This document shows, piece by piece, positions 1 to 11,300 of a stretch of DNA of 64,000 nt. The notes under the pieces are model-generated. The model was not told the origin of the DNA. It worked only from the letters and a program-made list of their open reading frames with translations, and did not search any database. A program made the position numbers and the translations under genes. Each line of letters starts with the position of its first letter. Position 1 is the stretch's first letter. Origin of the DNA: Ensifer aridi (GTDB lineage Bacteria; Pseudomonadota; Alphaproteobacteria; Rhizobiales; Rhizobiaceae); contig NZ_LUAV01000020.1 in the NCBI RefSeq assembly GCF_002078505.1, forward strand, positions 1 to 64,000, read 5' to 3'.

Positions 1-91
1 CTCGTCGAGCGGCGATGGAATTTTGATGCTTTTCGCGATTTTGCGCGATGATAGCGCCGAAACGGCAAGTTGGTCAACCTTTGACCATATC

Positions 92-120
92 ACTATCGAT
101 ACTTGAATACTATCGATAGT
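92..120. repeat. paired ACTATCGATA motifs, possible operator
   Basis: ACTATCGATA at 92-101 is followed 17 bp later by ACTATCGATAGT at 109-120. The second copy is itself a perfect 12-bp palindrome. It lies in an AT-richer intergenic stretch upstream of the first genes. The spacing of about 1.5 helical turns and the symmetry suggest a regulator-binding site. The regulator is unknown and the function is inference. Confidence 0.3.
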
Positions 121-569
121 TAGAGTTCGTGGAAATCCGCGTCCGGATGACGGAAAGATGAGGCGTATTAGTTTCCGTTTGCGAAATTTCTCGAAGTTAA
201 TTCATTTGGTTAATTGTACGTGAAGGTGCCCCATCCAGAGCCTGCTGCGGCCGATTGCCGACGGAAAGTTTGATGAATTTCTCGATGACGCTTGTTGCTT
301 CACGGACCCTTTCAGCGATTTCGTAAACCACGCGCGTATCAATTCCGGCCTTCCAAACCTGCGCAGGGCGAGTATCGTTCAGAATTGGAGCGGCCGTACC
401 CCGCCACAGATATTTTAGCACAGGTGTACGCTGCCTATTCACAACTCATTTTAGAAGTGCAAGTATAACCTTGTATGTTTGAGTGCGTTTTTGCCCGGTC
501 CGCCGAGACGCCGACCGGATGTTGATCCCTTATACAATTCCGCTGAATGAAGCCTCGGGGGGATTCATC
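121..569. other. upstream region without a convincing gene
   Basis: This stretch precedes the first secreted protein. A minus-strand open frame of 81 codons (442 down to 197, GTG start) has no recognisable domain and no Shine-Dalgarno sequence, so I do not call it a gene. The ribosome-binding site of the next gene, a run of G at 557-562, is at the right end. Confidence 0.4.
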
Positions 570-2048
570 GTGTACAAAAGTATTCGCCGTGCGGCAGCGC
601 AAGAGTGCGCTCTTGCACCAGTGTTTTTGTTGTGTTTGTTGTTTTCTGAGACGCATGTCCGCGCTCAAGAATTCGATCAATGTCCCACCACTGTCCCAAC
701 GCCGCCAAAAGCGACCCTCAGTGAGAAAGTGCTGAGCGATGTCTGCATCCCGGCCGACTTCCCTGGGAACAACAACCCCATCGATTTCTTCGATGACTAT
801 TCATGGCGCGCTTTTCTGGGCTTGGTCTGGCCCGCCAAGTCTGGCGAGCGCGGGATGCCGGATCCGGCGGCCAAGCTCTCTGACCGCGGCCGGCCCCTCG
901 TCTTTGAAACCTTCAAGTCAGACTGGGAGATCTTTCAGCCGAAAGGCGCTGCCCCGGCCGACTGGAACACGGTCGGCGGAGCCAATCCTTGCAAACTCGA
1001 CGACGTTTCGAGCGATGATCTCGTGCTTGCCGCCTTCTCGAAATTCGACAATCTCGGTCAGGCGGGTTTCGGCACGCTTGTCGGACCTCTGGTAGGTCAG
1101 AACGGAACCTATGTGCGCTACCAGACCGCTTTCAACAAAATCGAGTTCGACCAGATCACGAAAGACAAGCTTTATCTTCGCAGCAGCCTGCAGGGTGCCT
1201 TGACGTTCCAGCCCGGGGCGATCGATATCAAAGCTGCGTGGATCGACATGACGGGGGTTGCCCATCCCGAACGGTTCTACACGCGCGATGCCTATCTTCT
1301 CGATCTTGCGGCAGAAGAGTGTTCGAAGACGCAGGTCGGACTTGTTGGCCTTCATATCGTTCAAAAGACCATCAGTCGGCCGCAGTGGATCTGGTCCTCG
1401 TTCGAGCAGATCGACAACATCATCGAAGAACACAGCCAGACTCCGGCGACCTTCAACGCCGGTGACGGTGTGCCAATGCCGGCGAGGAACCCCTATGTGT
1501 TTCCGCCGCCGGTTCAGGTTCCCGCGGCCTTCAACGTCGACCGCATCAAGCCGGTTCACGAGAACACCAAAAGGACGAACGACATCTATCAAAAGCTGCT
1601 CGCCGAAGTAGGTGCGCCCTGGCAGTTCTACAAGCTGGTCGTCACACAATGGCCCCTGTCTGTTGGAGATCCTTCGAAGGACGGCAAGCCAACGAACACC
1701 TTTCCGGGAAAGAACCACGATGCGACGAGTTTCGCCAACCTGACGATGGAAACATTTGACCAGAGATCGATTGGGACCGGCTGCATGAACTGCCATAACG
1801 TCACGCGAGAGACTACAGATTTCCTATGGTCATTGAATACAAGGGCCTTTCCTCAGTTGCGGGACATCATGGCCCAGGCGGCTCTATCGGACGTGTCGGT
1901 GACGAGCCTCGCATTGCCTGGTCGGCTGAAGACCTGGGATCAGACGTTGCGAGCGAACGAGAGCTTCACGATGCCGCCTAGGCAGCTGAAGGAATTCCAA
2001 GCGCTTAAGGAACTGATGGAATCGGCCCAAGCGACGCCTGTAGAGTGA
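570..2048 (+). CDS. secreted c-type cytochrome-like protein
   Basis: This 492-residue protein has an N-terminal signal peptide: a hydrophobic run around residues 15-25, then a likely cleavage site before the QEFDQ segment. It should therefore act in the periplasm. A single haem c attachment motif CMNCH lies at residues 405-409, near the C terminus, and the long N-terminal domain is not recognised. I chose the GTG at 570 because a G-rich Shine-Dalgarno (557-562) precedes it and the signal peptide begins there; an ATG at 519 in the same frame is the alternative. The next gene starts 8 bp downstream, so the two are probably co-transcribed. The architecture resembles the dihaem protein at 38870-40693, also secreted and mostly uncharacterised. 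The substrate and electron partner are unknown. Haem binding follows from the motif; the enzymatic role cannot be inferred. Confidence 0.75.
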   Translation: MYKSIRRAAAQECALAPVFLLCLLFSETHVRAQEFDQCPTTVPTPPKATLSEKVLSDVCIPADFPGNNNPIDFFDDYSWRAFLGLVWPAKSGERGMPDPAAKLSDRGRPLVFETFKSDWEIFQPKGAAPADWNTVGGANPCKLDDVSSDDLVLAAFSKFDNLGQAGFGTLVGPLVGQNGTYVRYQTAFNKIEFDQITKDKLYLRSSLQGALTFQPGAIDIKAAWIDMTGVAHPERFYTRDAYLLDLAAEECSKTQVGLVGLHIVQKTISRPQWIWSSFEQIDNIIEEHSQTPATFNAGDGVPMPARNPYVFPPPVQVPAAFNVDRIKPVHENTKRTNDIYQKLLAEVGAPWQFYKLVVTQWPLSVGDPSKDGKPTNTFPGKNHDATSFANLTMETFDQRSIGTGCMNCHNVTRETTDFLWSLNTRAFPQLRDIMAQAALSDVSVTSLALPGRLKTWDQTLRANESFTMPPRQLKEFQALKELMESAQATPVE

Positions 2049-2056
2049 GGTTAGCC

Positions 2057-2404
2057 ATGTCAATTTCTTCTTATAAAGAGTTCCAGTCCTTCATGTCCGA
2101 AACGCTGGCGGCGATGGGCGTCGATGCGGAGTTCGCACCGCACGAGGAGTTCTGGTCGTCGCTCACCTACAGCGAGTTCACGCAGGGCAACGTGCCGGGG
2201 ATTGCAAGAGCCGTGCGGATTCTGATCCCCGGCGATTCCGGGGGTTCAGCACTCATCCAGTCATTGAAGGGCGAGGGGATATTCACAGGCGCGCCGTTCA
2301 GACGCATGCCCGGGGGTGGACCATTCATGACGGACGACCAGATCGGCGAGATCGCCGCCTGGATCGACGCCGGTTGTCCCGAGGGCGATGCGGCTGTCAG
2401 CTAG
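2057..2404 (+). CDS. small partner protein of the haem c protein
   Basis: This 115-residue protein starts at the ATG at 2057, preceded by a GAGGT Shine-Dalgarno. An in-frame upstream GTG at 2045 would overlap the previous stop. It has no signal peptide and no CXXCH. Its C-terminal third ends in an aspartate- and glycine-rich helix (DDQIGEIAAWIDAGCPEG) that looks like the terminal helix of cytochrome-c-like domains, where such a helix packs over the haem. It follows the secreted haem protein by 8 bp and is probably its partner. I do not recognise a named family. The role is inferred from context only. Confidence 0.6.
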   Translation: MSISSYKEFQSFMSETLAAMGVDAEFAPHEEFWSSLTYSEFTQGNVPGIARAVRILIPGDSGGSALIQSLKGEGIFTGAPFRRMPGGGPFMTDDQIGEIAAWIDAGCPEGDAAVS

Positions 2405-2737
2405 CCAGATCTGTATCTCTTCAGGGCGTGGACGTCGGCGGGACAAAGTCTTCGACCCTTGGGCACGGAGACGATGTGACAGGGGTGCAGCGCAGAAGGG
2501 GAAACTGTGATCATCCAACGGTTCTCGAGCATATCCGGTTTATTTCGATGCGATTGATATCGATCACATGGGAGCGCGGGGATTGATCTCACCACCTATG
2601 ACGGCGTGACGAAAAACGTCACGTCGATCTATTCGCAAATCGAAGGCGATGAATTGGTAGTTGGTCTTGTAGTTTAAGAATTTCGTATATGGCGCGGTGG
2701 CCTGGCACTTCTAACTCGGGCCTCGTGGGAGGGGACA
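2405..2737. other. intergenic stretch with a perfect hairpin
   Basis: No gene is supported here. A perfect 7-bp stem (CGTGACG, loop of five A, CGTCACG) lies at 2605-2623. It is not followed by a T-run, so a protein-binding site or weak terminator are both possible. The Shine-Dalgarno GGGAGG of the next gene is at 2729. Confidence 0.4.
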
Positions 2738-3574
2738 TTGGGACTTCGTACTCGTAAATCGGTGGCTGCCGCAGCGACGGAAGCGCAACTCTGGAGCGTG
2801 CAAAGGGCAACCGCCGAAACCGCGCTCGACTTCGCGATTGGTTTTCTGGGTTGCCGCATGGGCAACAACAGGAACCAGCCAATCGACGCGACAGCGAGAG
2901 ACAGATTGCTGTCGATTATCCGTGCTGTCTCCATCGTAGAGAGCCGACACGGGACGCTGGGAGCGAACCAGCCGAAAAGAGATCCATTTCAATGTGGCAA
3001 CCCCAACGATTCATGGTGGAAGGAATTCACAGGTCCCACGGGGACAGGTTCCCGCTTCATACGAGGTCCCGGGCTCTCCAATCTTTGGGCGGGCGAAGTT
3101 GGCGACGCATCTGAAACAACCAGCGGATTTCCAGCCGCGGCGAAACGCAGCTTACTTGCCAATCCCAAAGACGGACACAAAAATGCAGGCTTTTCCCCCA
3201 GTCATAGCTACGTTTGGGGCGTCATCTACTTGATCCACCGGATCAACAGCCACGCCGGTGACAAGAGTTATTCTTGCGGCGCCCTTTCACGTGAGCGCCT
3301 CATTAGTGGGGCTGTCACTTATAATGGAGGTGGTGTAGATGATTATCGGGATCGGCTCGAGAGTGCCTTGACGGAATTTGGAGACCCGCTCGCCGGCCAG
3401 GTTTTCATGGAACCTGTTTCGCAGTCGAACTTGATCATCGACTTGATTGCTGCGGCCAAGACATCCGGGCAGCCGCTTATTGGGATGAAGGTAAAGTTCG
3501 AAACGTCATCGAACCGCCTTCGGTCGGTGACGCTTGAGTTTGCAAGCGACAAACAAGAGACGGCGGATTCTTGA
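2738..3574 (+). CDS. lysozyme/transglycosylase-like protein
   Basis: This 278-residue protein is read from a TTG start preceded by GGGAGG. Three traits are reminiscent of the lysozyme-like superfamily: a helix with the tract SIVESRHG (candidate catalytic glutamate, about residue 70), a central region rich in Gly, Ser and Trp, and a YNGGGVDDYRDRL segment near residue 200 that resembles the substrate-cleft tyrosine motif of lytic transglycosylases. No signal peptide is visible, so export would need another route. The last residues abut an IS110 fragment at 3575, so the original C terminus may have been altered by that insertion. It sits between the haem c pair and the giant-protein genes. The fold assignment is tentative and the enzymatic activity is inference. 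Confidence 0.5.
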   Translation: MGLRTRKSVAAAATEAQLWSVQRATAETALDFAIGFLGCRMGNNRNQPIDATARDRLLSIIRAVSIVESRHGTLGANQPKRDPFQCGNPNDSWWKEFTGPTGTGSRFIRGPGLSNLWAGEVGDASETTSGFPAAAKRSLLANPKDGHKNAGFSPSHSYVWGVIYLIHRINSHAGDKSYSCGALSRERLISGAVTYNGGGVDDYRDRLESALTEFGDPLAGQVFMEPVSQSNLIIDLIAAAKTSGQPLIGMKVKFETSSNRLRSVTLEFASDKQETADS

Positions 3575-3660
3575 CGGGCCGTTATTCCGTCCGCGATCGC
3601 GACGGAAATCTTCAGTTTCGAAACGTCCAGCCCGACGAAGATTTCGCTATTTTCCTTCAT
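3575..3660 (-). pseudogene. IS110-family transposase N-terminal fragment
   Basis: Read on the minus strand from 3660, the first 25 or so codons encode the typical IS110 transposase N terminus: a start followed by EIFVGLDVSKLKISVAIADG, containing the first catalytic Asp of the RuvC-like DEDD domain. Homology stops near 3590 and nothing of the remaining roughly 300 residues is present. The 3661-3780 flank probably holds the noncoding IS end, with GGTTCGCCG and CGGCGAACC at its edges. It is a dead remnant next to the lysozyme-like gene. Confidence 0.7.
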
Positions 3661-3926
3661 GGTTCGCCGTCGCTAAGCTTGCGACTCGGCTCTGGCCCAT
3701 CCAGAGCAATCCCCGTGCCGCAGCTTATTCCGGGGGCGAGCCACCTTCACGCGGCGAACCTACGGTCTAGTGTTTGCACTAGGACTTGCAGTCTCCAGCC
3801 AACCTCGGTACGGCGGTCGTCACCGGGGGCATACCGATAATCTAGAATGCTCTGCGCTCGATCATGGTTGCTTTGATAAGCAAGTAGTAATACGCTTGAC
3901 GCTCTACCATTGAGAGTACAGGCAAG

Positions 3927-4454
3927 ATGGTTAAACGCACGACCTCGTCGTCTGATGTGCCACTGGCTGCAGCAGGGGAGAAGGCTCAACCGACGCCGCT
4001 GAAAGATCATCCGCTGGTCTTCCTGGTTGGGGCCTGTTGTGCAACGGCTGTAGCAACATGGACTTTGTCAGAAATGTTTCGCGTAGCTCCGATTCAGTCC
4101 CAGTTAGAAAGACAACTTTCCAAAACCGCCTCTTCGCCAGTCATTGAAGACATTACGACAACTACTGACAAAAGTAATGGATCAGAGGTTGTGCATTCCG
4201 CGATAAAATTCAAAGACGCTGAAGGGGACGCAGCTTACGTTAACTATATCGTTCGACAGACGGACGCGAAGCGCATCGAAGTTACGTCATCATCAATCAA
4301 ATCCAGCAAGGCGCAGCAGGTAGTAGGTGCTGTATATACTGCAGAATGGAAATGCTCATCGGGTAAATACGAAGTTCATCTTACAGTACTCATTACTGAT
4401 TTCGCGGGGAACGTTAGCCTTCCGAAGAATTATTCAATCTACTGTCGCGGCTGA
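3927..4454 (+). CDS. single-pass membrane protein of unknown function
   Basis: This 175-residue protein has a Ser/Thr-rich N-terminal tail of about 25 residues and one transmembrane helix (about residues 29-50, LVFLVGACCATAVATWTLS). The remaining 125 residues are probably beta-rich and periplasmic; the helix is too far inside to be a cleaved signal. Two cysteines near the end (around 152 and 173) could form a disulfide. Base composition is visibly AT-richer than that of the giant genes downstream, which suggests a different origin. I recognise no family. Function unknown. Confidence 0.6.
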   Translation: MVKRTTSSSDVPLAAAGEKAQPTPLKDHPLVFLVGACCATAVATWTLSEMFRVAPIQSQLERQLSKTASSPVIEDITTTTDKSNGSEVVHSAIKFKDAEGDAAYVNYIVRQTDAKRIEVTSSSIKSSKAQQVVGAVYTAEWKCSSGKYEVHLTVLITDFAGNVSLPKNYSIYCRG

Positions 4455-5342
4455 GCCGAACGCGCTAGGTTCACTGTAGTAGAAGCATCTACTGTTTTGT
4501 CGATTGGGTGGGCGGAGGTGAGCGGGGGGCTGATCCTCCAGTCTGTATATTTTGCTCATCGCTTTTTGTCGATGTGCGATTTCGATTTGCCGCTTACAAG
4601 CTTCGCGATCTCCCGGGCAAGACCGTGTTTGCTGCAACCGGCGTTTGTGGGCCACGCTGGACGGTGATATCGGCGCAAGTTCCGCGCGCTTTCGTGCCGC
4701 GAACAGCGCAAACGATGTTTGTTATGAATCGCGTCGCCGGCACCGTCCTCCGGGCAGGGCGCGCGGACCTAGTTGGATGTGCGCAGCCCGCGCATTTCGG
4801 TCGTGATTGCATCCGGCCATTTACTATTGCTGAGGTTGCAATCCTGAAGTTAAGTGGTAAGCTCGTTCTGTTTGAGAGGTCTGGCCGGAAGAACCGGTCA
4901 ACAACCCGCATCATACAGCATGGTCGGCCAGCAAAGGTCACCGATCATGACGAGGTTTCGAGTGGGGTTGGTCAGACAAGGAATTTATGTCGGTCTAGGA
5001 ATGCCGTTGGCGAGGGCCCGACACTAGGATCTACGACAATAGCAACACCAAGAGCGTGCTCTTGAAGAATTTTATGGCAGGGGACGACGGAGCGGGACGG
5101 CGAGTTTCTGCTTCCCGGATTTGGCAACAATTCGTTCCGCTGCTTCAGCACCTTTAGCGCCGGCGCGGGAGGCGCCAAGGAAAACACGGCGACGAAAGCT
5201 CCCGGACGTAAGGCGGTCCATGTGTCGGCGGCGGGAGCGACGATCCGATATCCGAAAGCGAACTGCCGCGTCGATGCGGCGGGCGGCGTTGTCGCCTGCG
5301 CCGGCATCGACACGTTGCGCCCGTACGGAAGGGGGAAATACG
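4455..5342. other. 880-bp stretch without a confident gene
   Basis: Open frames exist on both strands, the longest being 4508-5065 on the plus strand. None has a recognisable domain, a good ribosome-binding site or consistent codon use. The region may be a decayed gene. Its right end holds the ribosome-binding site GGAAGGGGG (about 5328-5336) for the first giant gene. Confidence 0.4.
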
Positions 5343-8300
5343 ATGCCCGGCGCGATCAACTTACTCGCCTTCAGGCTTTATCAGATCAGCAACGGCAAGA
5401 AGAGGCTCGCGCTCAAAGCTGGGCTGGACTCAGACGGAAATTACGTCGTTTCGGACCCGACTGCGTCGATGGCGTTCGACTATGTGGAGCTTTTCGATGG
5501 CAGCGCGGACCGGCTGCGACTGAGCCTGCGCGTGCTCGACGGCACATTTCACCGTCTTGCGGGATCCAAGCTGAGCCTTTCCGTAAGGCTGCCAATCCCC
5601 CTGGCTCGCTACGCCGACAAATCGCGCCGCGTCATCGTCAACTTCAAGCTGACGTTATCTGCCGGGAAGGATCTGTTCGCCAAGGACGGCACCCTCGGCG
5701 TCGAACTGGCGTACGTCGAGAGCTATGCGCCGGCTGCACCGGGCAATCAAAACAATCTTTCTGGCAGGTTTTCGCTGAATGTGCTTTCAAACCCGCCGAA
5801 ACACTACCACTTTGAGAGGCATCTCTTCGCGACCAACGCGGCGATAGCGATCGACAAGAACAATTTTCCGCTACCGCCGCGCGTGCTGCGCGACCTGACG
5901 GGCTTGGTCATCAAGGACATCGTCGCGATCAATCCCAACCCAAATCTCCCAAGTTTCCCCAATCCCCGGTCCATCCAGCTCCGCCCCGTCGGCATCCGTC
6001 GCGCGGACCGCGGCTCGACAGCTTGTGGGTTCCTGGCGTTCGGCGCCCGTATCCGGGTCGGCCCGGCCGCGGCCGAAGCGGCGGGTACGGCGCGGCTTAT
6101 CCTCGATGAGCCCGATCGCGACGTCGATACCGTCATCCGCGTCGAGCGGGACATCGACTTCGACCTGATCCCCGACGCCTTTCACCAGCCCGATCTGGGA
6201 GCGGGCGAGGCGGAGGCGACGAATTCATATTTTTGCTACCTGCGCGTCGGGCCCCTGCCCCCGCAAATCTTCGAAACGGTGTGGAACAGGCGCATCGCGC
6301 CGCCTTATCTCGGCGCCCTGCGAACGATCAGCGACGCGGCCGACCTCTCTTTCGTTCCCCTCTTGACGAATGTCAGCCCGATCGCGCCGGGGGGTGGCGA
6401 TTTCGAGGCCCTGTTCGATGTCGTTCAGCCCGACGTCGCGACGAGCGAGAAGATCGCCGACATTGTTGTCGCGGCGATCCGGCCTGTCGGGCAAAGTGCG
6501 ACCTTCCTCGCTGACGCCACCTTCCCCGGCCTGCTCACGCACGAGGGCAAGCCAGTCGTCCGCCGCGTCAGGGTCACTGTCGAAAAAAAGAGCATGGCGG
6601 AGACTTTCGAATGGTTCGATGCCCCGCCTCTGCGGTCGAGCACAGGGGAGATAAGCGTCACCATCGAGGCGGAGGGGAGCGGTGCGGCAGGCTCGGGAGG
6701 CAGGATGCGCATCGGCGCGCTCGATCTCGACGTGCCGGCATCCCGACAGGACGACGCCGGCCAGCTTCGCATCCATTACGCGATTACGTTCGAACCGGTC
6801 GATCCCGCCGCAGTCGACAGGAACGACCCGAAAGGGCGGGCCGGCAGGGCGCGGTTGCCACGACGCGGCGAGGCCCTGCCGCGCATCCGCGCGCGGATCG
6901 AACGGTTCGACCTGCACGACGTCCGGCCCGGTGCGCAGGACCCGGTCCCCGACGCCGGCCTCGCCTTTGACGCGGTGGTCGAGGATTTGTTGCACGCGGA
7001 TGTCAGCCCTGGCGATCCGGGCGACGAGCGGGTGGCGCGCGAGCGGCGGATCGCCCGCGACCTCGCACGGGACGTTTCGGCGGTGATCGTCGATGGAGGG
7101 CGCGATCCCGCCCCCGACGGTACGCCCTTCTTCCTCCGCGGCGAGGAAATCACCGCACCGAACCGGAACCGCCGGGTAGCGCTGACCCTCCACCGCGCGC
7201 GGATGCCGCAAGCCAAGAAGGGAACAGCGCCTCGTCCCCGCAAACGCACGATCGTCCTTGATCCCGAACCCTTCGCAGTGTCGATGATCGACGTGCCAAC
7301 CTTTGGCGTGGATGGTGAGGCGGCTCAGGAGTACGATGGCGAGATCGCCAACTGGGAGCTTTCTGAGGCGGGCGGCGCGAAATGGGAGATCCTGGGCATC
7401 ACCGACGGCTTCGATCTCTATTTCCCGCCTCAGGCGACAGGCGAGGCCTTCGAGAAGGGCAAGCCGTGGACGACGATTTCGCCGGCGGGAGCGGCGGCGG
7501 TGGCGATCGACTTCCGACTCAGTACTGTCTCACGGCTAGCGCTGCAAGCCTCCTACTACCGGCAGCGCTATGCGGAGGCGCCCTGGAACGTTCGCCGGGT
7601 GCTCGGTTTCGCCGGCGACAGAGCGCCGGGCGCCAGCATAAAGAAGGCGCGTTTCGAATATCTTTACGGCCTTGCCGGTCGCATCACCGCACCCGGGCTC
7701 AGGCTTGCCGAGCTCGGCTCCCGAATCGGCGGCATCCGAGATCCGCTGCCGGCGCGGCCGCGCGGCATTACGCGCACGATGCCGGAGCCGGAACCAGGCA
7801 AGACTGCCTCGCCGCAGCCGCTCGTCGAAGCCGAACTCTACGACCGGTTCCGCGACCTGTCCGCCTCGTTTTCAAAGGCCTACGGCACCCGGATTGCCCA
7901 TTTTGAAGCCTACCGCGAGGGCAGCGACAACCCGCTCGCGATCGAGGAGAAGGTGGCGTTCGAGCTGCGGGCGGATGCGGCGCTGGACGATGAACCGTGG
8001 AATCCGGCGAGCCCCTCCGCCGGCTTCCGTGGCGGAGCCACCCGGGGATTCGAGTCCGAGCAGATCTACAACGAGGTCGTGCGCAACCGGACCAGCACGC
8101 GCGGCCAGATCGTCAAACCCGGCTTTTCCGCGCTCGGCGGCTCCGGCTTCGTGCGCGCCTTCTTCGCCGACGGCAAGACGCGGATTGTCTCCGACACGAG
8201 CTTCGGCCGAACCCACACCTATGCCGTCGAGCGCATCGGCCGCATCGGCGTCTTCTGGAACATCGCCAAGCACGTCATCGTCTACGAGCGCACCGTGCTG

Positions 8301-11300
8301 CCACACGACCAGTTTCTCGGCCAGCAAGACGGCCAGCACTTCGGCCGACCGCTCGGGCGCAAGGCGAAGGAATACATCGACATCATCGAACCGGAGCGCG
8401 CCTATCCGGAAAAGGGCGCCGCGCCGCGGTCGCCGGGCTTCGTGGAGGCCTGCCTCTTCCGGACCCGGCGGATTCCGGTCGATGGCCGGTGGGGTCGTGA
8501 CATCGAGGATGGCTGGATCGTGCCGCTCTGGCGAAAGGACGCCGACAAAGACCTCTATCCGAAGCCGGACGTCCGCCTGCAGCTCGCAGCCGCCCATGCC
8601 GATGCGGCGGCGGTCACGCCGTCGCGGTTCAGCGACCCCGGCCAGCTCGTCTTCTACACCTCGACGCGATTGGGCGAAGGCGATGATCCGAATGCGTGGG
8701 CGCCGCGCGAGGACATCGACTTCGTCAACGTTCCGCCGCCGCTGCCGGTCGGCCAGCCGGTGATCGATGCGGCCGACCCGGACGGAAAGGCGACCGACGA
8801 GGTCGTGGTCGATCCGCTTCTGGCGCGCTGCACCTTCGATCTCGACGCCGCCGGCGCCGCGGTCAATTTGGTGAACGGGCGGACGCAGGCCGAGCCGATC
8901 GGCGCGGTGCTCGACAACGTGACGATGATGCGCGCCAGGGCGAGCGGCAAGGACGGCGGTGCGGCCGGGCAGGCACTGGCCCTGCGCCAGGAACTCGAGC
9001 GCATCCTCGCCGAGGCGCGGCGGCTAGAGAGCGTTCTCGACGGCAGCCTCGCGACGGCGCGGGCGGCGCTCGCCAGCCTGCCGCGGCTCGCCACCAAGAG
9101 CGGCGACGAGATCGAGGCCGCGCTCAACGCCGAGGTCGATCGCCTCGGCGAAATCAAGACCGTGATCCATCGTGAAGCTGCAGCCGCCCGCACCATGATC
9201 GCGGCTGCCGCAGCGAGGGCGCGAGGCATAATGCAGGCCGCGAAACCGGGCTGGACCGATGCGCCGGAGATCGCCAAGGAGCGGCTGTGGAAGGAGGTCG
9301 ACGCGGTGCTGTTCGCCCGCGCCGACACTCTTTCGAAAACCATCAGCGAGGTCGTCGCCGGTTTGCAGACGCTGCCCTCGGAGGTAAACGCTGGCATTGC
9401 CAATATCCTGGCGCGGCGGATAGAGGAGGCACTCGCGCCCGTTCGCGCCACGATCGTCGGCGGCGTCGGCCGCGTGAGCGAAAGCCTGTCCCGCCTAGAA
9501 GGCGCGCTCGGCGACGTCCGCGCGGGGATGGGCGCCGCGCTGCGCAAACTTCAGGCCGAGGCCGAAGAGCTTGATGGACGCCTGCAGGACGCCAAAGCGA
9601 ATAAAGACCTGCGCTCGCTGATCAACCAGTATGAGGCCTTCCATGGCGGCGTGCTGACGACGATCGACGCGCTGGCGACGAACGCCCGTCGCCAGTTGCC
9701 CCTTTCCATCAAGAAGGCAGTGGTTTTCCCCAAGGCGGACGGGACGCTGATGGCGCTAGACGGTTTCCTGACTGGGCTGCGCGCGGCACTCGTATCGCTG
9801 CACGACGAAGTACTCGCAACGATCCAGACGACTGGCCTCGATGCTGCTGAAGCGCTTGAGCCAATTCAGGAGGCGATGCGCGGCGCGATTGCCGCCGTCA
9901 CAAAGGCCGGCACGGACCTTGGGACGCTGGCCGGACTAGGGCAGGGCGTAATACGGGATTCCGCGGCCGCGCTGGCGGCTTTCACCAACGATCTCGACGC
10001 CTTTCTCGGCCAAATCATGTTCGAGATACACGATATCTGCGCGACGGCGGCCGACCCGATCGAGGTTATCCGGGACAAGGTCGTGGAGAAGCTCGATCTG
10101 GTGGCGGTGAGGGCGAACGAGCTCAAGGGGAACGTGCGCGAGACGGTCGACGGCCTGAAGGGCGCCGTCGGCGGGCTGCTCGACGAGGTTGGCAACACGG
10201 TCGCCGAGGCCGAGACCGCGATCGAGAACCACATCGCGCTGGCGCAGAACCAGGCGGCGGCGACGATCGACGCCCTCGAATCCGCACTCGTGCGGGCCAT
10301 CGACGATGGCATCGCCGTGCTCAGGAACAAGGCCGGCGACCTAGCGCAAATCGTCAAGGACGCCGCTGCAAAGCTTAAGGGCGGCGCCGATGCGATCGTC
10401 GATGGTCTGCGGAACGCCGTTCCGCCGGCTGTCGCCGACGACATCCGCGTCCTCGAGGAGGGCTACAGACGGCTGTCGGGCGCACCTACGTTCCAGAACC
10501 CTGGCGAGACGCTGGCGCTAGTGCGCGCCGCCGGCACCTCGCCGATGCTGCCGAACCTGAAATTCAATCGCGAGCGGATCGCGTATTTCTTCGACGACGC
10601 CCGCGATGCGATTCGCACGTCGCCGGTGGTGGCGCTGATGAACCGGCTGGACGACGACCTGAAGGCACTCGGCATCCGCGTTCCTACCGACGAGATTCTT
10701 GAGCGCCTCGTTCCGAAGGGCATGGAGAATTTCGACTTCGGCAAGCTGTTTCCCGATCTCGGCGGCCTCAAGCTCGACGGCCTGTTTAAGAACCTGCGCA
10801 TGCCGCCGTCGCTCAACGACAAAGTCAAGCTCACGCACGGTTTCGACAAAGCAAGCCTCACCGCCTGGGCGAAGGCCGAGGCCGCGGCGGCATTTCCGGA
10901 TCGATCCGAGATTTTCGACGCCGGGCCGTTGAAGCTGTCGATGGTGCAGGGCCGCTTCGACGCGCTCGCCGACCTCGCCGCCACGCCCGACGGCGTCACG
11001 AAAAAGACCACCCGGGCCGAGATCACCGGCGACTGGGAACTCGCCTTCAGCGGCCGGCCACTCGTAACGCTGGAACGGACGCGGGTGCTCTTCGAGGATG
11101 GCAGGGGCCTCGATGTCGACATTGATCCGCGCCGCGTTCGCCTCGACCGGTCGATCCGGTTCCTGTCCGACCTCATCAAGTCCTACGGCGAATCGGACAG
11201 CGGCTTCTTCCTCGAAATGCTGGAGGAGGAAGGTCTGCCGGCTGGTATTGCGGCCCGGATCGATCTGCCGCTTCCGCCCCTTTCCTTCGGCGCCTTCTCG

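Noticed and set aside
918..1796. 292-codon minus-strand frame inside the haem c gene
   Set aside because: Antisense shadow; the plus strand has a signal peptide and CMNCH motif.
4508..5065. 185-codon plus-strand frame before the giant genes
   Set aside because: No motif, Cys/Arg-rich, no good ribosome-binding site; could be a decayed gene but not supportable.
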